A stretch of DNA of 64,000 bases, from contig OX465298.1 in the NCBI GenBank assembly GCA_949987735.1, positions 88,378,361 through 88,442,360 of the forward strand, read 5' to 3'. Source of the DNA: Leucophora obtusa (taxonomy: Eukaryota > Arthropoda > Insecta > Diptera > Anthomyiidae). This document shows positions 34,391-45,595 of this stretch, piece by piece (positions within the stretch are counted from its first letter, which is position 1; each line of letters begins with the position of its first letter). The notes below the pieces were generated by a model. The model had not been told where the DNA came from. It did no database searches and was given only the letters and a program-made list of their open reading frames with translations. Both the position numbers and the translations under genes were made by a program.

Positions 34391-36767
34391 TTACTCGTGA
34401 GGTAATTCGTCGTAAAACTTGTGGTGATCTTTTGGCAAGGTCATTTTTAAATATTGCAAATCGTTATATTTCCTATTTGTAATTTTTTTTCTCTCACTGT
34501 GAAGTTGCGGTAAATCAGAATAATCTAACGGAGAAATCGTTTTATTTATTCTTTGAGGATGTTGTTGCCATGAACTTGGGAATCTCAATTTGTAAAACAT
34601 TTCTTTTTCTGCTGTATATCTTATCGCACGAATATCAGTGACTTTGGTATCACCTTTTTCCCGGCCAGGACGAATGCTTTTTACGAATTGAATGTCTCTA
34701 AATGTTTTGAAAAAAAGTGTGATCCAAATATTCCACTTCATAAGGTTCTGGGTTCTTTCGAGCATCTTTACAAATAGCGATATATTCTGCAGGTACGTCT
34801 ATAGTCCGATGCTTCAACGCACGCTCAATGAGTGAGTGAACGCTGTCAGCCTCCATTTGCGTGTGTCCAGTTTCTAAAATTTTTTGTTCTATTGTTATTT
34901 GATGTTTAACAGCTGCATTCAATAAAGCATTACTCATAGTCACATTTCTGTTTTGGTATGAGCAGCCGTCGATGTAAAATATAATTTTTGCCGGCATTTC
35001 CTTCAACCTCATTCCAAATAAAGCAGTAACCTTTATGGTTTATCAAATTATAGAAAACTAAGTTGTGCACTTGCAATTTTGTACGATAGTATAGGCTGCT
35101 TACTTCCGATTTTGGCGCCATTAAAACCGCTTGTAGATCTACAGTTAGCACGATACGCTCTCCGGCTTTGTCATTTTGCTTTTCATTTCTGGCTTCTTCT
35201 TTTTTTTCTTGGTGAAGAGCGTATTGGTCATGCGAAATGTTATCCATAGAATGACGCACACAAATTTCGCATTTATCTTTTTTTGGCGAAAATAACCCAT
35301 AATTTTTAATTTCAAATGCTGTATAAAATACCGAAATTGAAAGCGGCTTTATTTCATGTTTTGGACACCAATCTTTAACGTAAAAATTGTAAATCATTCG
35401 TTTTGAATTCCACTCCGGTAGAAGATATTTTTTTTGTGTTGCTGCACGAAAATAGTGCGACTCCATGACTGGCAAAGAATCCAAAAATGAATTCAAACAT
35501 TTTCGTTGATTTGCAAAATTTGTCCTCGGTATTGCATTAGAATTTTTGTTACTGGTTATAGGCCGCTTTACCATGTTCAGCATTGCATGTCTACCAATGT
35601 CCAGTGTATTTAAAAAAAAAGTTCTGCATACACGGATATTTTTATTATCTATTTTTAGGTAATATTTTAAAGTTTGACATCTTTTTGGTTGTTCGTTCTC
35701 TTCACGTTTTACACGTCTAAGGGTGCGTACAGAGTGGCCGCTTGTTGCCGACACGAGCCGACTGACGCTTATTGCGAGAACCAATGCGAGAAAACTGGTA
35801 CTATACAAATTAGTACAAATAAGCGCGAACAGGTCATAGTGGGCGCCGAGCTGGTCAGAGCGCAAAGCTGATTGAATGCGAGAAAACAGTTCCAAAGCGT
35901 TTTTCAGCGCCGAAAACATTGTCTATGTTATGTTAATAAAGTAAAAATTAAACAAAAAAATAAAAATTCAAATAAATAATAAAAATTAAATAAAATTATA
36001 ACAATTATAAAAAAATTAAAAAAAACTTATAAACAAAATTTAAAACAAAAAGTAATAAACATTTCAAGAATAATTGAAGAAATGCGTTAATAAGTAAAAT
36101 TTTAAAACTCAATGTCAGAATGAACAACAAACCCAAATGCATACAAACATACATAAAACACAAATAATAGATAAAATATTAGTGCTAAATCTCGCATCCA
36201 CTATGCACACTCAAACTTGTTTCTCGCATGACAAGTTCCCGCAATAAGCATCAGTCAGCTCGGCTCGGCAACAAGCGGCCACTCTGTACGCACCCTAACT
36301 GGTGGGGTACTTTGTATCAAGGTATTTACATAAATTCGCTTTTGTTTTATATCCATACTCCAAAATTGTTTAAATAGTCTACCTCTCTCGTCGTCAGTGA
36401 TTTGCGCGCATTGCATGGCTGATTTGAAAGTTTTACTAGTACATTTACACCGCTGCTTCATTGCTCTTGCATCTTTCTTTTTTTTATAGCACCAAACGTT
36501 ATTTTCTTTCTTTTTTCCATAATATGATTTACCACTTTGTCTTCGATATTTGTTTTGACTGCTCATCCAATCTGCGTGTTTAACTTGCACTCTCTTCTTG
36601 CGCTTTTTGGATTTTACGGGCATGTCCATGGAATAATCCGAATCGCTGTAGAAGCTGTAAGGCACGAGTCCTAAAACACCATCGTCTACATTATTGCCAA
36701 AAGGGTCAATGTTATTGCTGTTTTCCATTGCTTGTAAAGCAGTGTTATTACTTTGGTCTTTTGCCAT
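34391..36767 (-). pseudogene. Transposase-like gene split by a MITE and two further lesions
   Basis: Minus strand. The N-terminal part 36767-36299 begins at ATG 36767 and holds a basic region (KSKKRKKRVQ), a CKCTSK cysteine motif and DERGRLFKQFWSMDIKQKR. The frame then enters the inserted MITE and resumes at about 35717 with LKYYLKIDNKNIRVC, SHYFRAATQKKYLLPEW, FSPKKDKCEICVRH, TVDLQAVLMAP (an acidic site) and KLQVHNLVFYN. Near 35010 there is a small deletion and frame change, then IIFYIDGCSYQNRN and GHTQMEADSVHSLIER (further acidic sites). A last frameshift near 34710 precedes the C-terminus ending at 34391. Known: this motif series belongs to a common uncharacterised arthropod family (possibly the one labelled DUF7869). 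Inferred: a DDE-type transposase, now dead. Confidence 0.8.
35721..36295. mobile_element. Harbinger-type MITE inserted in a transposase exon, 575 bp
   Basis: Inverted ends GGGTGCGTACAGAGTGGCCG and its inverse at 36276-36295; about 60 bp of each arm match (TTGTTGCCGA, GACTGA-GCTTATTGCG). The 3-bp duplication TAA is at 35718-35720 and 36296-36298. A 3-bp TWA target is typical of PIF/Harbinger. The interior is AT-rich and non-coding; it supplies the spurious first 50 codons of the frame at 35919. Confidence 0.88.
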
Positions 36768-36994
36768 ACAGACCTTTTAATAAATGTAGTAATAATTAAG
36801 TTAATATTTGTAAAACAAAATTAAGAATATGTTACCTTTTGCGAGTAAAGTAAATGTTAGAAACAGTAAATTTAAGAAACAATAAATTAATTTTTACGGA
36901 GCAAGAACGAACAACCAGCGCAATTTAGCAACAATCACATGCAGTGTTGCCAGGTTTGACGATTTATGTGTTTAATGAACTTAGCGCGCGCTTT

Positions 36995-37080
36995 TTGAAA
37001 GCTATGTACATGGCACTTTTGCGCATCAACACGAAACCATATGTGCATGGCACTTTTGCGCATCAACACGAAACCATAGG
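36995..37080. repeat. 43-bp tandem duplication
   Basis: ATGGCACTTTTGCGCATCAA followed by CACGAAACCATA occurs twice in direct succession at about 37008 and 37049. It lies just inside the right end of the 33788-37201 element. Confidence 0.8.
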
Positions 37081-37205
37081 AAAAAAAAAGTTTCAAACCT
37101 TTTTTTTTTAAACGATGTATTTTTTGATCCTCTTTGGTTCTGCATTAAAATCTCAATTTTGGAAAAAATTGCAGTTGGCGCCTTTGCACTCTAAGCTAGC
37201 GATAT

Positions 37206-38575
37206 ATCGAAAAATGGATTATTTAATATTTCTGAAAAAATATATGTTGTTCCTCTATACATTATTTTTGCCTATGCGAAATCTTATAATGGTAATCTTA
37301 TTGGCTCATTTTTCATACAAATGCTGAAAAATCGAACTATTTTATTTTTTTAATTAAATACTATGTATTATGATCTCTAATTTCCCACACTTTTGTAAAT
37401 AACTCAGGAACCAAAAGGAGTACCAAACTGATATTTGACAGTGTCATTGATAAAAAACTAAGAACTAATACAAAAATATTAAAAAGCTACGATAAAGCAT
37501 CCCGAACCGCGGATTAAGGTAAAATGGCTTTAGACATTTGATAACGATAAATGGTTAAAGTTCATTTCAAAATAGTAAATATTCACGTGCCTCAATCACA
37601 GCTTCAATTACAAAAGGATAGAAACAATTCATGGTAGATAAATTCCCAGCAGAAATTCGGAAGCGGTAAAAATGAGTAAAAATGATTAGAGCTTCTTTTC
37701 TGCTTCGTTTACTGCTTCTGAGGATTTATAGCTTGCAGTAGTGTGTTAAAAAAGGCAATAGAGTTTTGTTTACCACACTTTATCGCTCTAACAAAGCACG
37801 AAAGAATGAAAATGACAACCGAATTTACTAGCTAAAAGCTGTGGTTTCATGCCATTATTTGGAGCTATGATAGAAACGCATATCGTATATCGAAACAAGT
37901 GCTTTCACGCGAGCTATCTCGAACAAAAATCATGCATTATATCAGCAGTAATGCAAGCGCTACACTATTTTCTTTCCCTGACGAACCTGCTTCCAAGCAA
38001 GCAATATTTTTTGCTGGGTTTTTAAAAATTTAAATTTTTTTTGATAAATAGGAATTATCAAAATAAAGAATGGGTTGGGGACTAACTTTAAGCACGATTT
38101 CAGAAACTTTAAAGTGTTATATCAACCAGTCACATACAGTCATGTGCAATATAATAGGGACATTAAAGTTTTTTTTCTAATTTTATTTTCGTTGCCTTTA
38201 TTTTTAAAGATCAAAATATTGGATAAATTCGCCCCAAAATGCAAGGAGAGAGTTCAGAAAATTGTGGACAATGTTAATGTAATGTCTGTTTTTTATTTTG
38301 TCACTTGTTTTAAGTAGGCGTGGCTTTTAATGAAAAATAAGCGATATCGACCTTCTATCAAATTGCATAGTAAAATTTAGCGAGTACTGATCAGTTCTAT
38401 AAAAACTGTATATTTTTGGAATTCCTATAAAATTTCCTTAAGTATTGCATTATTTTTTTCTACAAATGGTGGCCACACTTAAAATTACAGTGCCTTAAAC
38501 ATGACCAAATTTTTCTTTGTTTTTATCGATTTTAAAATAAAGTTAACAACACTGAAACTTTAAAGTGAATGGGCT
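37206..38575. other. AT-rich; possible CCCAGCA-ended MITE, no gene
   Basis: 37650-38018 is bounded by CCCAGCAGAAATTC and the inverse TTTTTTGCTGGG, suggesting a 0.37-kb MITE of the same end type as 50083-50659. Flanks give no clean duplication. The remainder is AT-rich without frames of interest. Confidence 0.4.
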
Positions 38576-38848
38576 TATTCTATTCTTAGCGCGGTATAAC
38601 AAATCAGTCAAGGTTTTTTTACGTTATAGTATAAAGCATTCCGTATTTGAATTTCTTTGTTTTTAGCGATAAAAAAATTCTTGTTAAAAGGCAACATTTT
38701 AAAAATGTTGCACTCACCCCATTAAAATGTTACATTTTTCCAATCAGAATAGAACACAATAAAATCACTGTTGCATTTTTCTAAACATATGTACATATGT
38801 GTATTGTATACTCGTATGCAATATTGTTTACGCAAACTATTACTAATT

Positions 38849-38911
38849 CTAGCCTAGTGGTTGTGATGCCTGCCTTTGACATGGGCTGGACGGGTTCAAA
38901 TTCCAGCCAAA
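38849..38911 (+). repeat. tRNA-like sequence (left of facing pair)
   Basis: TAGCCTAGTGGTTGTGATGC resembles an A box with D arm; GGGTTCAAATTCC at 38892-38904 resembles a B box, about 35 bp apart. It is followed by an A/T-rich tail. Acceptor stem pairing is poor, so it is best read as SINE-derived. Confidence 0.45.
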
Positions 38912-39081
38912 GTAAAAAATAAATTTTTTTTATGTATTTTCTTTTTTCATATTTAAAACAAATTGTATAATTTTTTATTTATTTTTAGCCTAAAAAATTG
39001 TTAAATACTAAATAACAGCAAAACTATAAATATCTAATTAAAATTTTATAAAAACAAAAAAAAAAACCAAAAAAATATTGT

Positions 39082-39160
39082 GCTCCAACCGGGGTTTGAA
39101 CCTGCGACCTACTGCATCAGAAGCCATGATAGTACCCCCTAGGCCACCAAGTTGCGAGTT
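39082..39160 (-). repeat. tRNA-like sequence (right of facing pair)
   Basis: On the minus strand TGGCCTAGGGGGTA gives an A box and GGTTCAAACCCC a B box, with a plausible T arm. It could be a degraded tRNA gene or a SINE head. It faces the + strand copy at 38849. Confidence 0.5.
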
Positions 39161-39425
39161 AGCTGGCAAAAAACATTACAGTATATACACATGGCGTTGA
39201 CATAAAGAAAAAAACAGGGCAACACTCTACCCCGTAAATTTTTTGAGGGCGAAAAATGTTGCACTTTTGCCCTTTATTTAGGCAACATTTTTAGAAAAGA
39301 ACACCTAGCCCTCTTAGAATGTTACCCTTAATTTAGAAAAGAACACAAAAAAGGCAATTCAAAAGCAAAGTGCACAAAAAAGGCAACATTTTTTTCAGAA
39401 AAGAAAACGCCATTAGTAATCATGA

Positions 39426-40140
39426 AGATGTCCTATCTGATATTGAATGTATTGGTATTTAATGTTATAACCCAATCAAAGCAATTTTATTTGATTTCTT
39501 TCACTGGACCTGTTTAATTTTATTCGTTAGTGAGGTAGTGATCATTCCGGGGAAAGACCAAGGCTCAAATTTGGCTTAGTTCCTCCCGGCTCTTTTCTAC
39601 AGCGTTTTGTGCTCGGAAAAGTCCGAAAAATTACAAATATTTTATTTCTTTTCATGGTTTTTAAAAAAACAAAATTAAAAACCCGAAAAAATCAAGATAG
39701 TCGTTTTGGCTTTATCTCGCTAACTGTCGAGCCGATATTTACAACTCGGAAACTAGAATATTATACGTAATAGATAGCATAAGCCCGGAAATTCGATCCC
39801 TTCCACTATCGGAAAAATCGATATTTGAACTTGTTAAATGTGTTTCTATAGAATTAAATTGAGTACCACCTCAATTAATATAACCCTCGATGAACGCAAC
39901 TTCTTGGTTATCACAACAATTTAAAGTTACGATGATTAAGGATATTTTTATATCAAAAATACTAAATTTTCGAAAATATTTTAATAATTTGTTTCATTGA
40001 ATTACGTATTTTAAACTCCGATAGTTAATTTGTTAATTTTAAATACAATATTTAGTATGAAAATTAAAAAAAAAAATAAAACATGAAAATTTGTAAATAG
40101 TACTAAATGAGTCATAGGAGTACCATATGACTTTTGAGGT
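39426..40140. other. Unassigned repeat-like sequence, no gene
   Basis: 39540-39900 is less AT-rich and contains phrases such as CTAACTGTCGAGCCGATA, but no frame survives. Nothing recognisable. Confidence 0.4.
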
Positions 40141-40188
40141 TCTAATAGTACCATAAAAAGTACTATAGTACTAACTTTATCATCCCTG
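40141..40188. mobile_element. Lone right end of the CAGGGATGATAAA hAT family
   Basis: AGTACTAACTTTATCATCCCTG ends at 40188 and matches the inverse of the 4511 left end. Its 8-bp flank (CTATGAAC) differs from the flank of 4511 (ATCTAGCA), so the two are not one element. Confidence 0.6.
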
Positions 40189-40740
40189 CTATGAACTAAA
40201 AAGCTTCAAAAAAGTTCGCCAACTCTTCATCAGATGGCGCACAACAACTGTTCTAAGCACAGATTAATACCAGATGTGAAATCAATGACAAGTCTCAAAA
40301 AAGTATTCTCGAACCGTATGGTTTTGTTTACATGGAAGTCAAGTCAAGAGGGAGATAACAAAATAAAATCTCCATTCATTTTGTATTGCGCATTTTTTGT
40401 ATATATCTGTCTCTTTTCAGATTATTGTGCTTTATATTTTGTGTTTTTCTTAAATTTTTGCGTTTTGTATTGCTCATTTTCTGTCGGCCATATTGCCCAA
40501 ATCAGCTGTTTCATATCTGGTATAATTTGTGGTTCTAAGATTCAACATCTCGCGAAACTACAGTGTTGCCATATTTGAAGCCCTTCATCTTTCACAACCT
40601 TTCACTTCTTCTCTATCCCCTTTCCAAAGGAAGCAACACGTTAATTAATAGGAAGAATTTCCTGATTGTTGCTTCTCTTTAAAACAAAAACGTCCAAGAA
40701 GTGGTGTATGGCCAATATAGGTGTTCTTATTTTTGCATAA
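40189..40740. other. No gene seen between a hAT end and a LINE tail
   Basis: A 114-codon frame at 40234 is AT-rich and compositionally odd (many F, Y, C). No family match is recognised and no supporting context exists. CAGTGTTGCCATATTT at 40561 resembles a hAT-like end, unpaired. Confidence 0.4.
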
Positions 40741-41196
40741 TTATTTATTTATTTATTTTGATATATCCTGTACAACAAGAGTAAATCTTATCATTAAAGT
40801 ACAGGAAAGCAGTTTGTGGAAAACATATATTTCAAATTGTAAAAAAATAATAATAAAAATTAAACCGTGTTCTAATACATAAGCAAAACATTTTCTAATA
40901 TCACAAAGAAGAAAAAATAAATATTAACAATAATTTAATTTAATATGTCTGTCAAAGAGTCAACATTGTAAGAAACAAAAATTTAATTAAAATTAGGCAA
41001 AAAAATTGAAAAGAAAATGTCTAAAGCTGTTTGCGTTGCTGTTGAGCTGCTGGTTTGCTGGAAGATCTCTCCAAAGACGTGCAGCATTTATGTAAAAATG
41101 CCATTCAGATACATGATATCGTGATATCGGTGCATAGGTATTATTGTCCTCACACAGAGAAAAGGGCGGTTGGGAATCAGTTATAATTACCATTAT

Positions 41197-42404
41197 TCAT
41201 CTATCAAATCAAAATTTGAATTGTCATTATAAAATATCAAAAGAAGGTATTTAAAATAGTCGTTGTCTGTAGAAATTAAGGAACCGCAACTAACAGAAAT
41301 TCTTTGTGCAAGAAAAATCGGGCATCCCAAAAACTACAGTAATAAAAAATTTCTTTACATTATTTCGGTAGGCCCAATTAACAAATATTACAGTTTTCAC
41401 CCATTTATTAGTCTTAAAAATTAAAAGTTGGTAGTTGTAACTGAAAATCAGTGTGTATTTTATTTATCATAACTACAACTGATCAAGGATTGGTGCGATA
41501 GATTATTTTATTATGTGTGATAGAATTTCGGTTGTTGCTACCAATGTACAACTATAAATTTTATGTTGGTAATCAGAACCGTTATTTAGTTGTACATACA
41601 GATTAAAAATATTTTAAAATAAAATTGTCAACAATAAAAATCAAAAAATTAAAGAATTTGGCTACAAATAATAGAAATATAAAAAATACGAGTCCGTCAG
41701 AAAAGCAAATGTATTTTGTGGATTTCAAAGGAATAACACTTTTAAAGTAAGTATATATTGTAGGAATTAACAAGAGCTATTCTCTTCAATCTGTTAACAT
41801 TTTAATTTAAATTTGAGCCTAAGGCCTCGAAGCCATGGCCATCATATACATTAGTTTATAATTTGTAATTATCCTCTAATGCTTAAATAAATAAAAATTA
41901 ATTTAAATTTGTTTCAGATTATTTTTAAGGCATTTGTGTGAACTTGTCTTCATTTGCCAGTCATGGGAGGAATACTTCAAGATGCTGAGAAATTTTAGAA
42001 TTTTGAAGATACACCAGAAATAAATTTAGATGTTTTCTTATATGGAAAGTAAGAACCCAATATATTTTCCTTTGAAAGAGGGCTTTAGAATTCCTAGTGT
42101 CTCAAGTCTTGGATAAATTAAGTATCATGTGGCTTTGTATTGCTTTAAAGCTTCAAATGTATGATTGTTTTTATTCATTTTCAATAAATTTAATAAAACG
42201 ATATTTGCACATTCATTTTTATTGGAAATTGTTTAGGAAATTTGGAAATTCAATTGTAGCTACCAAATTATTTTTAAAGAGGGCGGTACGTATAACTGTA
42301 CATATTTAATTTCATAACCGAATATTACATAATACAGACCGAATCTACAAAAAAATGTATAATAGTTGTCGTAACCGCATCAATTCGATTGGCAACAAAT
42401 TCGG
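41197..42404. other. ~1.2-kb AT-rich insertion within the LINE
   Basis: It separates two collinear parts of the LINE protein. It contains repeated GGTTGTTGC/GTAACCG and ACCGAAT words and no transposase frame. Ends are not clearly inverted; possibly a degraded MITE. Confidence 0.5.
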
Positions 42405-43317
42405 TTATAATAACGAATTTGTTTTCTGGGTGCTTCTTCCCTTTTGGGATATGGCAAACTGTGTAAGGGCATAAAGATACGGAGGATTCTTTGTATAAAT
42501 AATTTTATGATAAGCTAAAAGTACTCGTATCTTAAGAAGGCTCTCGAAAGATACACCATAGAGTTTTGTGGCAAAAAATGACACATGATCAATCCTTCTC
42601 AAGCCATAAACATATCTGATGATATTGTTGTATAAAACGGTTAACTTGCGCTTACTAGTTCTATCGCAATTCCCAAAAAGTTCACAACCATATATTAAAC
42701 CGGGAATTAGGTATGACTTTGCGAGCAGTATTCATTCTCACTTTCAAAGGAGTAAAAAACTGTGTTGACCAAAGAGCCCTTAACTTAGCGTAGGTTTGCC
42801 CAACAAGAGAGTTAATATGATTTGTCCATGTTAAATGTTTGTTGAAAATGATACCAAGGTTTTTGGCCGCTTCTGCGATCTCAATTTTTCCTCCATTTAT
42901 ATGTATTTCATTTTCGATAATTGGCACAGTTCGTTGCTTGTGAATTACAACACATTTGGATTTCTGCGGATTGAGACAAAGCCCGTTTGCTGTAGCCCAT
43001 ATATATATTCTATTTAAATCAAAATTAATTTTCGTAAAAGCTTCTTGAATTGAGTGTACAGGACTGCTTAAATACAATTGGACATCATCCGCATACATAT
43101 GTAGTCTGCAGTATGAGAGCTGAATCGGCAAATCATTTGCATATATGGAAAAAAGCAGAGGCCCAAGAACAGACCCTTGGGGCACTCCCCTAGTAAGTGT
43201 CAGCAAATTAGATCATTTATTATTAACGTAGACAGATTGTGTGCGATTATTTAGATAAGAAAATAAAAGCTGTGTTGATGATGAAGAAAATTTAAAGAAA
43301 TGTCTTAAGTTTATACA

Positions 43318-43462
43318 CTGATAATAATCCATGCATAAAATTACGAAAAAATGTCAAAATAACAAAAAATTTCGTAAAATATACAAAAATGGTTTATTTT
43401 ACGAAAGTTTTTGTTGTTTTGACATTAATTTCGTATTTTTATGCATGGATTATTATGTGTGT
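43318..43462. mobile_element. Palindromic MITE inside the LINE reverse transcriptase
   Basis: GATAATAATCCATGCATAAA...TTTCGTAAAATA pairs with TATTTTACGAAAG...TTTTTATGCATGGATTATTAT. Arms are about 65 bp. It cuts the reverse transcriptase between YSKAFDTVDH and the GVPQGS box. Confidence 0.8.
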
Positions 43463-44089
43463 ACCTACATAACGTATAGTGGTCAACCGTGTCGAACGCC
43501 TTAGAGTAGTCAAGGAGTATCAAGAAATTAACCTTGCCATTATCGAGTTCACGTCGTATATTTTCCGAGACATCAATCAGAGCTGTAACACAGCTATGAT
43601 TAGAACGAAACCCAGATTGTTTATCAGACAGCAGACATTTATCCCTAATATACTCATTCATTTGACGGTGTAGAATCTTTTCCAGAACTTTTGAAAGGAA
43701 CCACAAAATGGCATTTGGTCGAAACTCAGTATTTGTCTTTGGCAGTGGTACAATTTTGGCGTGCTCCCATTTTAACGGAAAAGTGCTTGTCGTAATGATT
43801 GTATTGAAAATTAGTAGTATGGCCAAATTTATATTAAAAAATTAAATAAGTAAAATTTGGAGCGAATCTGATAACTTTTAGTGGACCCGGAAACGACTTC
43901 AATATACCTCTATACAAATAAATAGAACAAAATGACAGTTTTGAATAATTTTTTCGAAAAATGCTTTTTTTTTATTAATTCGAATACATGTTACAAAAAT
44001 CAAATTGGAATAGATAATTAGTTTCTGGATCTATATTTCTTAAATCTAAGGATATAATACTAGATGAGATTTTTTATACGATAGATATT

Positions 44090-45480
44090 TTTGTCTACAA
44101 GCCTCAACAAGCTGAAGCAACAATTGTTTTTCCTCTTCATCATTGGTTAATATTCTGTTAAGGTCTTGGATGAATTTAACGCCTCTATCAGCAGTATCAT
44201 TTACAACAAATATGTCCTTACTGTAAAACCTTCCTCAAATTCAAAATCTAGAAATTCCAGGGATAAACTAAACCGACTTAAGGAATACTTTGTTTTCTCT
44301 GATACAAAAATCACATAATGAGTTTTTTGATTTTTGAAAGTCTATTAAATTCGAATAGTATCGACCATTTTTTAATTTTACAATTGGTTCTTTTACTTTA
44401 AGTTTTTCAACCATTTTATGTTTTTCTTTAAAACTTATATTTGAATCCAAAATTGTAGAGCTACTGTTTCCTCAGAAATATACCATAAATTGTTGCTCAT
44501 TGTTTTAAGAATTACTGCTAAAATTTTTGGGTTAGTTTCTGAATAATTTATAGCATCTTAAAGAAAACTCAAATCTTGAAGCGGTGCGTCTATGGCATTA
44601 GTAGTACATCTGAACCAGACTTTAATATAAAGTTTCACTAGAAAAATGCAAATATCGCGTAATCCATTTAATTCATGTTTCGTAAGTGAGAATTGATCAC
44701 GGAACGGAAATATTTTTAAAGAACATATTGCTTTCGACACCCAGCGTGCATGGCTAGTTGGACCAGTCGTTCGAAAGTTATACATCTCTGCACCAAGGAA
44801 GATTAAGACCAACTGAAGTAATTCTTTATATTCTTCTCGATTTTAGATTTAGTCAGTTAATAATATCAAAACTTTATACATTTTTCATGTTCAGCTGGAC
44901 TTATTGTAAACAAATAGTTGCACCTTCATTGCTACTTCTAAGTAATTCTTTGTTAAAACTTGGTCAAGATTTGGCATATCCTTTAAATATGGAAACTTCT
45001 GGAGCAGAGGTTGAATATAAATTTGTTTCGAAGACGATGCGCAATATTATTTCGTACACATGGTGGCGGCAAGGTTGATTGATTAGACTACGTCTAATTT
45101 TGTTTTCCCAGAGGACTGCGGCATTGATACCAGTATTTGTAGACGTTGTATCATATGACAAGCCGTTTACTTGGTCAACAATATTACATTTTTTTTCTAA
45201 GCTCTTATAAACTTCATCCGCATTACTTTTCCAGTTAATGATTCTAGTTTCGGTGCACCAAGAAAATTCAACGTGCCATTGTAGCTTACCGCAAACGATG
45301 GATAGTTGAACGATTAATGACAAGTTCCTCTACATGATGTCCTAATGCTTCAGCTGCTGCTATGAGAATATGAACTTCCATTCCATCATACACTTTGGCA
45401 TTGTCCAGCGTTGCTACTAACCGAGCTGTAATAAAACTTTTGCGTCCTCGTTTTCGACCTAATACAGAATTTGAGCTTTA
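44090..45480 (-). pseudogene. Transposase-like gene fossil (VNDTADRGVK family)
   Basis: Minus strand from about 45470: KRGRKSFITARLVATLDNAKV and VHILIAAAEALGHHVEELVI, then in a second frame VNGLSYDTTSTNTGINAAVL and CRHHVYEIILRIVFE, then LGAEMYNFRTTGPTSHARWV and SKAICSLKIFPFRDQFSLTK, finally VVNDTADRGVKFIQDLNRIL near 44140-44220. These blocks follow the order of a common uncharacterised arthropod transposon protein. Frame changes and at least one large frame break show that it is dead. No inverted repeats were identified; 43840-43920 may be its 3' non-coding end. Confidence 0.7.
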
Positions 45481-45595
45481 AGTTTTCTCGATAGTCGTGT
45501 TGTTAATTGGTAAGCTTATGAGGTTAATCACAACTGTGTCGATTCTCGACCGACGACAGCAAAAGTCGTCGCGATTAATTTAAATTCAGCGACAA

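Larger units (their letters stand above)
33788..37201 (-). mobile_element. Transposon with CGCTAGCTTAGAGTGCAAAGG ends, 3.4 kb
   Basis: An inverted 33-bp terminal match: CGCTAGCTTAGAGTGCAAAG GCGCCAACTGCA at 33788 and its inverse ending at 37201. ATAT flanks both ends (33784-33787, 37202-37205), a possible 4-bp target duplication. A minus-strand transposase-like gene occupies the interior, and it is itself interrupted by a MITE at 35721-36295. Confidence 0.75.
38576..39425. repeat. Repeat with AAAAATGTTGCAC motifs and two facing tRNA-like sequences
   Basis: Words TTAAAATGTTGCACTC and AAGGCAACATTTTT are arranged inversely near 38690-38760 and 39225-39400, so the block is roughly symmetrical. 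A tRNA-like sequence points inward from each side. No clean terminal duplication was identified. Confidence 0.5.
40993..43826 (-). pseudogene. Non-LTR reverse transcriptase (ORF2) fossil
   Basis: The N-terminal piece shows KWEHAKIVPLPK, EFRPN, SKVLEKI, QSGFRSNHSC and LDYSKAFDTVDH (first catalytic aspartate region). The next piece has GVPQGSVLGPLLFSIYANDLP and YADDVQLYL (the YxDD catalytic box at 43085-43096 on the minus strand), then LGIIFNKHLTW. Downstream pieces read RRIDHVSFFATKLYGVSFES and, after the insertion, NAARLWRDLPANQQL, the usual C-terminal end. Several stops, frameshifts and two insertions make it inactive. No endonuclease domain remains. Confidence 0.85.
40741..43830 (-). mobile_element. 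Jockey-like LINE fossil, 5' truncated, with two insertions
   Basis: Minus-strand order: reverse transcriptase N-terminal part (43826-43463), an inserted palindrome (43318-43462), catalytic part (43317-42682), downstream region (42682-42405), an insertion of about 1.2 kb (41197-42405), ORF2 C-terminus (41193-40993), a 3' untranslated part and an AAATAAATAAATA-type tail at about 40741-40760. Tail repeats and RT motifs are those of Jockey-clade non-LTR elements of insects. Confidence 0.8.

Noticed and set aside
35718..35919. First ~65 codons of the long minus-strand frame beginning at 35919
   Set aside because: They are the end of the 575-bp MITE read in frame, not part of the transposase.
39082..39160. 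Functional tRNA gene on the minus strand
   Set aside because: A and B boxes are good but the acceptor stem and anticodon arm do not pair convincingly, and a similar sequence faces it inside a repeat; a SINE-derived origin is more likely.
4511..40188. Treating 4511-40188 as a single 36-kb hAT element
   Set aside because: The 8-bp flanks (ATCTAGCA and CTATGAAC) differ.
40234..40578. 114-codon frame rich in Phe, Tyr and Cys
   Set aside because: Composition follows AT-rich DNA; no family resemblance, no neighbours, and flanked by element ends.
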